Origin: Actinomycetales bacterium
GTDB taxonomy: Bacteria; Actinomycetota; Actinomycetes; Actinomycetales; Cellulomonadaceae
NCBI GenBank assembly: GCA_020444245.1
Contig: JAHLLI010000017.1
Coordinates: forward strand, 46,828 to 110,827
Length of the DNA stretch: 64,000 bases
Direction: 5' to 3'
The notes below the pieces were generated by a model, which saw only the letters and a program-made list of their open reading frames with translations, made no database searches and had not been told where the DNA came from. The position numbers and the translations under genes were made by a program. Shown piece by piece: positions 1 through 7,905 of this stretch (positions are counted from its first letter, which is position 1; every line of letters begins with the position of its first letter).

Positions 1-596
1 TCGCCGAGCTGACCGTGGCCGTCCTCGGCGTCCTGGCGATCACCGGCGAGTACTCGACCGGCATGATCCGCTCGACGTTCGCCGCCGGTCCCCGCCGCAC
101 GCCGGTCCTGGCGGCCAAGGCCGTCGTGCTCAGCGTGGCCGTGGTCGCGACGACCGCGATCGGCATGGCCCTGTCGACAGTGACGACCCTGCCGTGGAAG
201 GACACGCTCGGCGCGGGCCTGGACCTGGGTGACAGCGAGCAGCTGCGCATCCTGGTCGGGTTCCCGCTGTACCTGATGGCCGTGGGCCTGCTGAGCCTGG
301 CGATCGGCGCCCTGCTGCGCCGCACCGCCGGTGCGGTGGCCAGCGTCCTCGGCCTGCTGCTGGTGATCGAGACGGTGTTCATGATGGTCCCGCTGCGGTT
401 CTTCGAGCTGGTCAGCCCGTTCCTGCCCGCCACGGCCGGCAGCCGGCTGCTCATGGACGCGGACACCATCGCGGCGATGGACGCGGCGAAGGACGCAGCG
501 CACCTGACCCCGTGGCAGGGCTACGGCGTGCTGGTGGCCTGGGTGGTCGTGCTCGGCACGCTCGCCGCCGTGCTGCTGCGTCGCCGGGACGCCTGA
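1..596 (+). CDS. ABC-2 type transporter permease (5' end cut by window)
   Basis: This is the C-terminal part of an ABC exporter membrane subunit; the reading frame is open to the left edge, so the true start lies outside. The visible protein has several hydrophobic segments and the phrase ITGEYSTGMIRSTFAAGPRR near its start, which is characteristic of actinobacterial ABC-2 permeases that sit with an ATPase. It ends in the short basic tail LLRRRDA. The sensor kinase begins 36 bases downstream on the same strand, so the permease (and probably an upstream ATPase) is likely co-transcribed with the two-component pair. The exported substrate cannot be told. Confidence 0.85.
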   Translation, partial: AELTVAVLGVLAITGEYSTGMIRSTFAAGPRRTPVLAAKAVVLSVAVVATTAIGMALSTVTTLPWKDTLGAGLDLGDSEQLRILVGFPLYLMAVGLLSLAIGALLRRTAGAVASVLGLLLVIETVFMMVPLRFFELVSPFLPATAGSRLLMDADTIAAMDAAKDAAHLTPWQGYGVLVAWVVVLGTLAAVLLRRRDA

Positions 597-631
597 CCCA
601 CCCGCGCCGCACGGGATGGGAGAGTGAGAAC

Positions 632-1876
632 GTGACCGAGACCGGGCCCTTCACGGAGCTGAACTCGCGCCGGTTGGGCCCGGTCCGTCGCTTCTTCGTG
701 CGGCACCCACGGGCTATGGACGCCCTGGTGGTGGCGCTGACGGCGATCACCGCCGGCTCGTCCGGCCTCGGGGCCGACCCGCAGCGCTCGGTGGCGGCCG
801 GTCTCGGCTTCGCGGCGGCCGCCGCCCTCGCCCTCGTCTGGCGCCGGTCACGACCTCTCGTCGTGACCGGCGCCATCGTCGCGCTCGGGGTCCTGTCCTT
901 GGCCACGACGGGATCGTTCGGCGGGTTGGAGCTCGCCCTGGCGTTCGCGCTCTACGCGGTCGCCGCCTCCCGTCCCGCGAGGACCGCCTGGCTCACCGCG
1001 TCGGTGGCGTTCGCGGCGTCCGCCGGCGCGGTGTGGCTCTGGGAGCAGCCGAGCGCCGACCCGATCCAGCGCGACGCCGAGGGCAACTACGTGCTCACCG
1101 ACGACCGGCTGGGCAACACGACGGTGCTCGTCATCCTCGTGCTCGCCGCGATGGCGATCGGGATCAGCGTCCGCAACCGGCGCGAGCACCTGGCCGACCT
1201 CATGGAACGGGCTAACGCCCTGTCGCGCGACCGGGACCGGCAGGCGCAGCTCGCCCGCGCCGCCGAGCGCAGCCGGATCGCCCGCGAGATGCACGACGTC
1301 GTCGCGCACAGCCTGTCGGTGATGATCACCCTCGCGGACGGCGCCTCGGCGGCCCTGGACCGCGCACCCGACCGGTCGCGGGCGGCACTGGCCGAGCTGT
1401 CCTCGACCGGCCGGACGGCGCTGGGCGACATGCGGCGCGTCCTGGGAGCCCTCGCCGACGACGGCGCCCCGCTCGAGCCGGTCGGCGAGGGTCAGGACCT
1501 GCCAACCCTCGTCGAGCGCTTCCGGACCGCCGGCCTGCCCGTGCACGCCGAGGGGCTGCGCCTGGAGCCGCCCTCGGACACCGGCCTGCGTCTGGCGCTC
1601 TACCGCGTGGTGCAGGAGGCCCTGACCAACGTGCTGCGACACGCACCCGGCACCCCTCAGGTCGACGTGGTGCTGCGCCACGACCCGGACCGCTGGGAGG
1701 TCGAGGTCACCGACCACGGCGGCGTGGTGCCCGCGCCGGACGCCGGCGGGTCCGGCCTTGGCCTGATCGGCATGCGGGAGCGGGCCGAGGTGCTGGGCGG
1801 CACCGTCGAGGCCGGGCCGTGGGAGCACGGCTGGCGGGTGCACGTGACCATCCCCACCTCGGAGGCGCACCGATGA
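632..1876 (+). CDS. Sensor histidine kinase, NarL/DesK type
   Basis: This 414-residue membrane sensor kinase should autophosphorylate on histidine and pass the phosphate to the response regulator that follows. GTG 632 is chosen because GGGAGAG lies just upstream and the protein then begins with a short cytoplasmic stretch before the membrane helices. Hydrophobic helices fill about residues 30 to 190. A HisKA_3 dimerisation helix contains [10 protein letters not shown], with His221 the likely phosphorylation site. The HATPase domain shows an N-box ([11 protein letters not shown]) and the G-rich [16 protein letters not shown]. The stop overlaps the regulator's ATG. The signal sensed is unknown; the adjacent permease suggests an ABC-exporter stress response. 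Confidence 0.93.
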   Translation: MTETGPFTELNSRRLGPVRRFFVRHPRAMDALVVALTAITAGSSGLGADPQRSVAAGLGFAAAAALALVWRRSRPLVVTGAIVALGVLSLATTGSFGGLELALAFALYAVAASRPARTAWLTASVAFAASAGAVWLWEQPSADPIQRDAEGNYVLTDDRLGNTTVLVILVLAAMAIGISVRNRREHLADLMERANALSRDRDRQAQLARAAERSRIAREMHDVVAHSLSVMITLADGASAALDRAPDRSRAALAELSSTGRTALGDMRRVLGALADDGAPLEPVGEGQDLPTLVERFRTAGLPVHAEGLRLEPPSDTGLRLALYRVVQEALTNVLRHAPGTPQVDVVLRHDPDRWEVEVTDHGGVVPAPDAGGSGLGLIGMRERAEVLGGTVEAGPWEHGWRVHVTIPTSEAHR

Positions 1877-2547
1877 CCGGACCGATCCGCGTGCTGCTCG
1901 TGGACGACCAGGCGCTCATGCGGATGGGCTTCGCGATGGTCCTGGACGCCGAGGACGACCTGGAGGTGGTCGGCGAGGCGGGCGACGGCGCGACCGCGCT
2001 GGCCCAGGTGCGCGCGCTGCGGCCCGACGTGGTGCTCATGGACGTGCGGATGCCCGGGATGAACGGGATCGAGGCCACCGAGCGGCTGACCGCCGAGCAC
2101 CCCGAGGTGCGCGTGCTCGTGCTGACCACGTTCGACCTGGACGAGTACGCGTTCGCGGCGCTGCGGGCGGGGGCCAGCGGGTTCCTGCTCAAGGACGCCG
2201 AGCCGGCTGCGCTGGTCACGGCGATCCGCACGGTGGCGTCCGGCGAGGCGGTGGTCGCGCCTCGGGTGACCCGCCGGATGCTCGAGCTGTTCGCACCGCA
2301 CCTGCCGGTGCACGCGGAGGCCCCGACGGGTGGGACCGACCCCCGCCTGGCCGAGCTGACCCCGCGCGAGGTCGAGGTGCTGCGCGCCGTCGCACGCGGC
2401 CTGTCCAACGCGGAGATCGCCGCCGAGCTCGTGCTGTCCGAGGCGACGGTCAAGACGCACGTCGGCCGGATCCTGGCCAAGCTCGAGGTGCGCGACCGCG
2501 TGCAGGCCGTGATCGTCGCCTACGAGACGGGCCTGGTCGAACGTTGA
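1873..2547 (+). CDS. NarL/FixJ family response regulator
   Basis: A 224-residue response regulator, partner of the preceding kinase, with which it shares an ATGA overlap. The N-terminal receiver domain has the acidic pair near VDDQ, the phospho-acceptor Asp57 in LMDVRMPG, and Lys107 in FLLKDAEP. The C-terminal LuxR-type helix-turn-helix is seen in [20 protein letters not shown] and the recognition segment [15 protein letters not shown]. It presumably controls the neighbouring ABC transporter genes. Transcription is closed by a strong hairpin that begins within the stop codon. Confidence 0.95.
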   Translation: MTGPIRVLLVDDQALMRMGFAMVLDAEDDLEVVGEAGDGATALAQVRALRPDVVLMDVRMPGMNGIEATERLTAEHPEVRVLVLTTFDLDEYAFAALRAGASGFLLKDAEPAALVTAIRTVASGEAVVAPRVTRRMLELFAPHLPVHAEAPTGGTDPRLAELTPREVEVLRAVARGLSNAEIAAELVLSEATVKTHVGRILAKLEVRDRVQAVIVAYETGLVER

Positions 2548-2589
2548 CGGGCCCCGTGCCGCGCGAGGTGGCGCGGCACGGGGCCCGTC
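2546..2589. terminator. Perfect 18-bp hairpin terminator
   Basis: Arms 2546-2563 and 2572-2589 are exact reverse complements with an 8-base loop. The hairpin starts inside the response regulator stop codon and lies 8 bases from the end of the convergent FKBP gene, so it probably stops transcription from both sides. There is no U-tract, as is usual in high-GC actinobacteria. Confidence 0.85.
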
Positions 2590-2596
2590 GAGCGGC

Positions 2597-3001
2597 TCAG
2601 CGCCGCCGGGTGTCGAGGATGTCGACGACGAACACCAGGGTGTCCCCACCGCGGATGCCCGCCTGGGGCATGCCGCCGGGGCCGTACCCCAGGTGCGGCG
2701 GGATGGACAGCAGCACGCGCGAGCCGACGAGCTTGCCGACCAGGCCGTCGTCCCAGCCGCCGATCACGGCGCCGACGCCGATCGGGAAGGAGATCGACGA
2801 GCCGCGGTCGTAGCTGTTGTCGAACATCCGGCCCGACCAGACCTGGCCGTAGTAGTGGACCTCGATGTCGTCGCCGGCCTGCACGGCCTCGCCGTCGCCC
2901 TGGACCAGGACCTCCACGCCGAGGTCTTCGGGAGCGGGGGTCTCGGGGAACGAGAGCACGGGCTTGTCGCCGAAGCCGCCGGTCGCAGTGGGCAGAGTCA
3001 T
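2597..3001 (-). CDS. FKBP-type peptidyl-prolyl cis-trans isomerase
   Basis: A 134-residue single-domain FK506-binding-type prolyl isomerase without signal peptide, so probably cytoplasmic. Family features are the VHYYGQVWSGRMFDNSYDRG strand region, GVGAVIGGWDDGLVG, the RVLLSIPPHLGYG turn and a closing FVVDILD strand. ATG 3001 is preferred over the TTG two codons upstream because AGGAAGG lies six bases before it. It is a lone gene, convergent with the two-component operon. Confidence 0.93.
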   Translation of the reverse strand: MTLPTATGGFGDKPVLSFPETPAPEDLGVEVLVQGDGEAVQAGDDIEVHYYGQVWSGRMFDNSYDRGSSISFPIGVGAVIGGWDDGLVGKLVGSRVLLSIPPHLGYGPGGMPQAGIRGGDTLVFVVDILDTRRR

Positions 3002-3087
3002 GACCAACCTTCCTGTCGGAGGCCCCCATCCTCCCCCACCCCGCCACGATCGCGACGACTGCCGGCGTGGCGGGCCGAGCTCTCCTC

Positions 3088-3116
3088 TTGACGTCCGTGG
3101 CTAATGGTCTTAGCTT
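3088..3116 (+). promoter_or_regulatory. Promoter with palindromic operator for the hydrolase-TetR operon
   Basis: A near-consensus -35 TTGACG (3088-3093) and a -10 TAGCTT (3111-3116) are 17 bases apart. A perfect 5-5-5 inverted repeat, GCTAA-N5-TTAGC at 3100-3114, covers the end of the spacer and the -10. Its position is ideal for repression by the TetR protein encoded at the end of this operon. Confidence 0.7.
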
Positions 3117-3141
3117 TGTGGCAGCGAGAGAGGAGAACGAC

Positions 3142-4011
3142 ATGACCACCACTCAGGAGACCACCATGCAGATGCTCGAACGGCCGCAGGGCCGGATCGC
3201 GTTCACCGACGCCGGCAGCGGGCCGCTGGTCGTCCTCGTGCCGGGCATGGGCGACACCGCCGACACCTGGCGCGACGTCGTCGGCCCGCTGGTCGATGCC
3301 GGGCACCGGGTCGTGACCTGTGACCTGCGCGGCCACGGCGCCTCGGACGTCGGCTTCACCGACCACGGCGACGACGCGACCGGCGCCGACGTGCTCGCGC
3401 TCGTCGAGCACCTGGACGCCGGGCCCGCGGTGCTGGTGGGCAACTCGATGGGGGGCTCTGCGGCGGTCTGGGCGGCCGCACAGCGCCCCGAGCTGGTCGC
3501 CGGACTGGTGCTGGTCTCGCCGTTCCTCGACGAGCCGCCCGCCTCGGGACTCGCCAAGGCCGCCCTCCGGGCCGCGTACCGGGTGCTCTTCGCCGGACCG
3601 TGGGGTCCGTGGGCGTGGGCGACCTACTACGCCGGGCCGCTCAACAAGGGCCGCAAGGCGTCCTGGTTGGCCGAGCACGTCGCCGCCCTCAAGGCCGGTC
3701 TCAAGCAGCCCGGGCGGCTGCGCGAGTTCCGGACACTGGTGACCCAGCTCGACCACTCCGTCGTCGGTGCCGTGGCGGACCGCGTCAGCACACCGGCGGT
3801 CATCCTGGTCGGCGACCAGGACCCGGACTACAAGGACCCCGCCGCCGAGCTCGCCGCGATGGGCGAACGCCTCGGCGCCAGGACCGTCCTGGTCAAGGAC
3901 GCGGCGCACTACACCCAGCACCAGGCGCCGGAGGAGTTCCTGGCGGCGGCCACCGCGCTGCTGACCGAACTGCCCCGAAGCGGCGCCCGCTGGGCGGTCA
4001 CCGGTGCCTAG
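3142..4011 (+). CDS. Alpha/beta-fold hydrolase
   Basis: A 289-residue cytoplasmic alpha/beta hydrolase. ATG 3142 follows AGGAG with good spacing. The nucleophile elbow is GNSMGG (Ser nucleophile), the oxyanion region is VLVPGMGDT, the acid lies in ILVGDQDPDYKDP, and the catalytic His in KDAAHYTQHQAPEEF. These are typical of small esterases, lactonases and C-C hydrolases; the substrate cannot be assigned. The last bases overlap the TetR gene, so it is probably the repressor's main target and may act on the TetR ligand or a related toxic compound. Confidence 0.88.
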   Translation: MTTTQETTMQMLERPQGRIAFTDAGSGPLVVLVPGMGDTADTWRDVVGPLVDAGHRVVTCDLRGHGASDVGFTDHGDDATGADVLALVEHLDAGPAVLVGNSMGGSAAVWAAAQRPELVAGLVLVSPFLDEPPASGLAKAALRAAYRVLFAGPWGPWAWATYYAGPLNKGRKASWLAEHVAALKAGLKQPGRLREFRTLVTQLDHSVVGAVADRVSTPAVILVGDQDPDYKDPAAELAAMGERLGARTVLVKDAAHYTQHQAPEEFLAAATALLTELPRSGARWAVTGA

Positions 4012-4588
4012 GGCCGGTCTGAACCCGGATCGGGTCACCGAGCTCGCCCTGGCCGTCCTCGACGAGGACGGCTGGGACGGGATGACGCTCGCCGCCGTGG
4101 CGGCCCGGGCCGGCGTCGCCGTGCCGAGCCTGTACAAGCACGTCAAGGGCCTGCCCGACCTGCGCCGACGGGTCGCGCTGGTGTGCGTCCGCGAGTTCGA
4201 CCGAGCCCTGCGGGAGGCATCGGCACAGGTCGCCACCTCCCCGCCCGACCCGGTCGCCCCGGTGCGCGCCGTGGCCGTCGCGGTCCGCGACTTCGGGCTC
4301 CGGCACCCGGGCCGCTACACCGCGGTCCAGGGCGGCGACTGGGCGCGAGGCGCGGAGGCCGTCGACCTGGCCGCCGCGAGCGACGCCGCCGTCGCGACGA
4401 TCGCGGAGACCCTGACCGGGCTCGGGCTCCCCGCCGACCGCACGATCGACGCGATCCGCGCGGTGCGCGCCCTGGTGCACGGGTTCGTCACGCTCCAGGC
4501 CGCGGGCGGCTTCGGGCTGCCCGACGACGTGGACGTCAGCTTCGAGCGCGCGGTCGACGCGCTGGTGGGCGGCCTGGCGAAGGGCTGA
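4004..4588 (+). CDS. TetR/AcrR family repressor with WHG-type ligand domain
   Basis: A 194-residue one-component regulator. The N-terminal helix-turn-helix is ALAVLDEDGWDGMTLAAVAA followed by RAGVAVPSLYKHVKGLPDLR. The ligand domain contains DFGLRHPGRYTAVQGGDW, which resembles the WHG family. It starts at GTG 4004, 8 bases inside the end of the hydrolase gene, so translation is coupled. The palindrome over the operon promoter at 3100-3114 is the obvious binding site, giving autoregulation with release by an unknown small molecule. Confidence 0.88.
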   Translation: MPRAGLNPDRVTELALAVLDEDGWDGMTLAAVAARAGVAVPSLYKHVKGLPDLRRRVALVCVREFDRALREASAQVATSPPDPVAPVRAVAVAVRDFGLRHPGRYTAVQGGDWARGAEAVDLAAASDAAVATIAETLTGLGLPADRTIDAIRAVRALVHGFVTLQAAGGFGLPDDVDVSFERAVDALVGGLAKG

Positions 4589-4615
4589 CGAGCACCGGAC
4601 CCGCCCGGGCGCGCC

Positions 4616-4647
4616 GAGGGCCGGCCACCCAGCGGTGACCGGCCCTC
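4616..4647. terminator. Hairpin terminator between convergent genes
   Basis: GAGGGCCGG (4616-4624) pairs with CCGGCCCTC (4639-4647), and the stem extends outwards with GC pairs after a one-base bulge. It sits between the ends of the TetR gene and the convergent Bax-inhibitor-like gene and can serve both. Confidence 0.75.
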
Positions 4648-4654
4648 GCGCGTC

Positions 4655-5503
4655 TCAGTTCCGGTTGAAGATCGCCAGCAGGCGCAGGATCTCCAGGTAC
4701 AGCCAGACCAGCGTGACGATCAGGCCGAACGCGGCCGACCACGCGTAGCGCGCCGGCACGCCGCGCTGCACCCCGCGCTTGATCGAGTCGAAGTCGACGA
4801 TCAGCGACATCGCAGCCAGCCCCACGGCGACCAGTCCGACGACCACGCCGATAGGGCCTTGGCGCAGGGGCCCGAAGCCGGAGCTCGGGATGAAGAACGA
4901 CAGCGCGAGGTTCACCAGCGAGAAGGCCAGGTAGCCGAACATCGCGATGATCAGCCAGCGCGTGAACTTCGGCGTCACCCGGACCTTGCCCGAGCTGTAC
5001 AGCGCGAGGGCGACGCCGAACGTCGCGAACGTGGCGAGCACTGCCTGCAGGACGATCGGCTGGGCGTTGCCGGTCGTCGAGTCCACCGCGAACATCGTGA
5101 ACAGCAGGCTGATCCCGCCGAGGAACACGCCCTCGGCGATCGTGTAGAGCACGATCAGCACCGGCGACGGCTCGCGCTTGAACGCGTTGACCAGGCCCAG
5201 TACCAGGCCGGCGATCATGCCGACCCACCACAGCCCCGGCGCCACGAACCAGGTCACCGCGGCGACCGCGACGAGCAGCGCGAGCAGCCCGCTGGTCTTG
5301 ATGATGACGTCGTCGTAGGTCAGACGGGCGGTGTCGCGCGTGGTCGCGGACGGGGCGCCGTACATCTGCTCGAGGGTGGCGGCGTCCATGCCGGCCTGGC
5401 CGGCGGTGCCGTACTGGACGGCCGACTGCGGGGTCGCGGTCCCGGCGCGACCACGGCGCGGCTCGCCGAAGATCTCGCTCGAGTTGAACACGGGGTTGGC
5501 CAC
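4655..5503 (-). CDS. Bax inhibitor-1/YccA family membrane protein
   Basis: A 282-residue multi-spanning inner membrane protein of the actinobacterial YccA/BI-1 group. GTG 5503 is chosen because an AAGGAGGAGG tract lies just upstream. A soluble N-terminal segment of about 70 residues precedes a run of hydrophobic helices ending in LEILRLLAIFNRN. The segment SLIVDFDSIKRGVQRGVPARY carries the acidic/basic signature near the C-terminus of this group. The bacterial family is linked to membrane protein quality control or ion leak, but the role in actinomycetes is not settled. Confidence 0.9.
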   Translation of the reverse strand: MANPVFNSSEIFGEPRRGRAGTATPQSAVQYGTAGQAGMDAATLEQMYGAPSATTRDTARLTYDDVIIKTSGLLALLVAVAAVTWFVAPGLWWVGMIAGLVLGLVNAFKREPSPVLIVLYTIAEGVFLGGISLLFTMFAVDSTTGNAQPIVLQAVLATFATFGVALALYSSGKVRVTPKFTRWLIIAMFGYLAFSLVNLALSFFIPSSGFGPLRQGPIGVVVGLVAVGLAAMSLIVDFDSIKRGVQRGVPARYAWSAAFGLIVTLVWLYLEILRLLAIFNRN

Positions 5504-5604
5504 GAGGACCTCCTCCTTCTGGGGCTCCAGGCTCACATCCTGCCTGAGCAACGCCGATGCGGCCACGTTCGTTCCCCCGCGCCCGGCCGACGCCCCCGGG
5601 GCGT

Positions 5605-7137
5605 TCAGGAGGGCCAGTGCCGCGCCGCCCCGCGCAGCGCACGGCGGGCCGCGAGATACGCCACCTCGTCCGAGCTCTCGGCACGCTCGTGCAGCGCGCC
5701 GAGCAGGAACGCACTGTGGGCCTCTCCGACGCCGGCGAGCTCGCGGAGCCGGGCACGCAGCACGACGTCGTCCTGGTGGGCGCCGAGCAGGTCCTGCACC
5801 GTCTCCATCCGCAGGGCGAACCGCTCGGCGCGCGCGCCGACCCGAGGTGCCACGGCCTCTGCCGCGTAGCGGGCCCGCTTGGCCGCCTTGCGCACCCGGT
5901 GCAGCGCCACCGCCGCGTCGGCCGTGCCGCGGGCAGCTCGCGCCTCCCGCATCGCACGCCGGACCCGTCGCAGGTCGTGCCGCACCGATCCTCGCGCGCC
6001 GCGGGGCTCCGGGGCCTCGGCCGGGCGCCCGGGCAGCGCGGGGCCGGCGACCAGAGCCTCCAGGGCGTCGAGCAGCGCCAGGTACCTGTCGGAGTCGAGC
6101 TCGGCGAGCAGCGCGGCGCGGGCCCGGGACCAGGCGGCGTCGACGTGCTCGCCCACCCAGCGGGCTGTCCCGGCGTCGACGTGCTCGCCCACCCAGCGGG
6201 CTGTCCCGGCGTCGGTGAGCTCGGCCAGCGCCGCCAGGTCGCCCAGCAGGCGAGCGCCGAGGACCTCGGCGTCGCGTGCCTCCCCCAGCACGGTGCCCAG
6301 GTGCTTGAGCTCGGCGCGCAGGTGCGCCACCAGGTCCGGGTCGAACCGGCGGCGGTGGGTGGCCAGGGTGCTGCGCAGCCGACGGGTGGCCACGCGCATG
6401 TCGTGCACGCCGTCGGCGGTGTCGAGACGCACGCGGGTGTCGTTGTCCACCAGCGCGTCGACCTGGGCCCGCAGGTACGCGAGGACCAGGCCCGCGGTGG
6501 ACGGCGGGTTCTCGACCGGGGCGCGGGAGGCGCGAGGACGGCCGAGCGCCCGACCCAGCTTCGACGGACCGGCGGCCCGGGTCGCACCCGACGCGAGGAG
6601 CGCGTCGACCACGGCGTCCAGGACGTCGACGTCCCCGCCGGCCAGCTCGACCTCGACCTCGCGCCACGCCTTGGCCGGCTCGCCGGGGACCCTCGCGGCG
6701 ACCTCGTCGAGCACCACCTCGACCAACACCGAGCCGTCCGGGGCGCGCAGGTGGTGGGCGTGCCGGACGGTGGCCAGCTCCACCACCGGCGCCAGACCGG
6801 CACCACGGGTGCGGGACCGGGCGAGGGCGACCAGGTCCGCCGGGACCGACCGCGGCGGGCGCTTGTGGTCGTGGCGCACCTCGAGACGGTCGGTGCCGTC
6901 GGGTCCGCCCGCGGGCAGCTTGAGGTGCCAGCCCGGGTCGGTGCCCCCGGTGCGGCGGCGCAGCGTCGCGCGCCCGGCGAGCAGCCGGTGGTCGGCGGTG
7001 TCGTAGTAGACGGCGACCAGGTGGTGGACCCCGGCGTCGGCGACCTCTGCGGAGCCGCCGACCCCGGCCAGGTCGGGCAGCGTCCACGCGTCGGGGACGT
7101 CGAGCTTGACCTCGCGCTCGATCGCCTGAGTCGTCAC
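5605..7137 (-). CDS. CYTH and CHAD domain protein
   Basis: A 510-residue protein joining an N-terminal CYTH domain to a C-terminal CHAD domain. CYTH proteins bind triphosphates with metal in a tunnel; the ExExK signature is seen as EREVKL at residues 6 to 11. CHAD domains are helical, rich in His and Arg, and bind polyphosphate; examples here are DGVHDMRVATRRLRS and ALHRVRKAAKRARYAAE. The pairing suggests polyphosphate or triphosphate sensing or hydrolysis; exopolyphosphatase is encoded about 5 kb away. GTG 7137 is used so that the protein begins at the CYTH motif. A 36-bp in-frame tandem duplication lies in the CHAD part. Confidence 0.93.
   Translation of the reverse strand: MTTQAIEREVKLDVPDAWTLPDLAGVGGSAEVADAGVHHLVAVYYDTADHRLLAGRATLRRRTGGTDPGWHLKLPAGGPDGTDRLEVRHDHKRPPRSVPADLVALARSRTRGAGLAPVVELATVRHAHHLRAPDGSVLVEVVLDEVAARVPGEPAKAWREVEVELAGGDVDVLDAVVDALLASGATRAAGPSKLGRALGRPRASRAPVENPPSTAGLVLAYLRAQVDALVDNDTRVRLDTADGVHDMRVATRRLRSTLATHRRRFDPDLVAHLRAELKHLGTVLGEARDAEVLGARLLGDLAALAELTDAGTARWVGEHVDAGTARWVGEHVDAAWSRARAALLAELDSDRYLALLDALEALVAGPALPGRPAEAPEPRGARGSVRHDLRRVRRAMREARAARGTADAAVALHRVRKAAKRARYAAEAVAPRVGARAERFALRMETVQDLLGAHQDDVVLRARLRELAGVGEAHSAFLLGALHERAESSDEVAYLAARRALRGAARHWPS
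6136..6207 (-). repeat. 36-bp perfect tandem duplication inside CYTH/CHAD gene
   Basis: Units 6136-6171 and 6172-6207 are identical, and a third copy begins but diverges after a few bases. In the protein this doubles the 12-residue unit DAGTARWVGEHV. The frame is preserved, so it lengthens a helix-loop of the CHAD domain by 12 residues. Confidence 0.95.
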
Positions 7138-7255
7138 CGGCAGCCTCTCGTCGCGAGCGTGCGGCCGCCGTCCGGGCCGCGGCACCAGTGTCCCAGCCGC
7201 GGCAGCTCCGAGGAGACCGAGGTGCCCACCGCAGGCGCGGTGCGACGACCCGACC

Positions 7256-7261
7256 TAGGGT
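7256..7261 (+). promoter_or_regulatory. -10 element of a leaderless DUF427 transcript
   Basis: TAGGGT is followed after six bases by the GTG start at 7268, and no Shine-Dalgarno sequence is present. This spacing places the transcription start at or next to the start codon. The same TAGGGT-N6-GTG layout precedes the NUDIX gene. Confidence 0.6.
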
Positions 7262-7267
7262 CGGCGC

Positions 7268-7759
7268 GTGCGCCCGGTCCCGCTCCCCCACGCCGACGGG
7301 CAGGAGTCCGTCTGGGACTACCCGCGCCCGCCACGGCTGGAGCGGACCGACGAGCTCGTCGAGGTGCGGCTCGGGGGCCTCCCGATCGCGACCACCCGCG
7401 CCGCGTGGCGGGTCCTGGAGACGAGCCACCCGCCGACGTACTACCTGCCCCGCGACGCCTTCGTCGACGGCGCTCTGCGCGACGCCGCCGGCCAGAGCTG
7501 GTGCGAGTGGAAGGGCCGCGCGAGCTACCTCGACGTGCTCGGTGGGGACACGGTCGTCCCACGCGCCGCCTGGACGTACCTCGCGCCGTCACCCGGCTTC
7601 GAGGCGATCGCCGGTGCGGTCGCGATCTACCCGGGTCGCGTCGAGTGCTACGTCGACGGCGAGCGCGTGGTGGCCCAGCCCGGCGGGTTCTACGGCGGGT
7701 GGATCACCGGCCGGGTCACCGGCCCCTTCAAGGGAGTGCCGGGCTCGGACGGCTGGTGA
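7268..7759 (+). CDS. DUF427 domain protein
   Basis: A 163-residue soluble protein of the DUF427 family, a small beta-rich fold of unknown role common in actinobacteria. Recognisable pieces are VEVRLGGLPIATTRAAWRVL, a HPPTYYLPRDAF turn, WCEWKGRASYLDV and a C-terminal YPGRVECYVDGERV and PGGFYGGWIT. The WKG...Y and ETSHPPTYY segments are the family hallmarks. It stands alone between divergent and convergent genes and appears to be translated from a leaderless message. Confidence 0.88.
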   Translation: MRPVPLPHADGQESVWDYPRPPRLERTDELVEVRLGGLPIATTRAAWRVLETSHPPTYYLPRDAFVDGALRDAAGQSWCEWKGRASYLDVLGGDTVVPRAAWTYLAPSPGFEAIAGAVAIYPGRVECYVDGERVVAQPGGFYGGWITGRVTGPFKGVPGSDGW

Positions 7760-7777
7760 CCGCGTCGGCCCGGTCGG

Positions 7778-7851
7778 TGCCCCCGGCAGGGCTCGAACCT
7801 GCACTGGACCGGGTTTAAGCCGGTTGCCTCTGCCGATTGGGCTACGGGGGC
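7778..7851 (-). tRNA. tRNA-Leu (anticodon UAA), short variable arm
   Basis: A 74-nt cloverleaf reads on the minus strand. The acceptor stem is GCCCCCG/CGGGGGC with discriminator A. The D-arm has a 3-bp stem GCC/GGC with GG in the loop. The anticodon stem ACCGG/CCGGT closes the loop CTTAAAC, giving anticodon UAA. The T-arm is GCAGG-TTCGAGC-CCTGC. The variable region is only about five bases, whereas bacterial tRNA-Leu normally carries a long class II variable arm. The anticodon reads UUA, a very rare codon in such GC-rich genomes. CCA is not encoded. Charging identity is therefore uncertain. Confidence 0.85.
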
Positions 7852-7905
7852 GACGGTGCCGCGCTCCATCCTGCCAGCGCGGGTAGCTGACCGGTCGGGT
7901 GGCGC

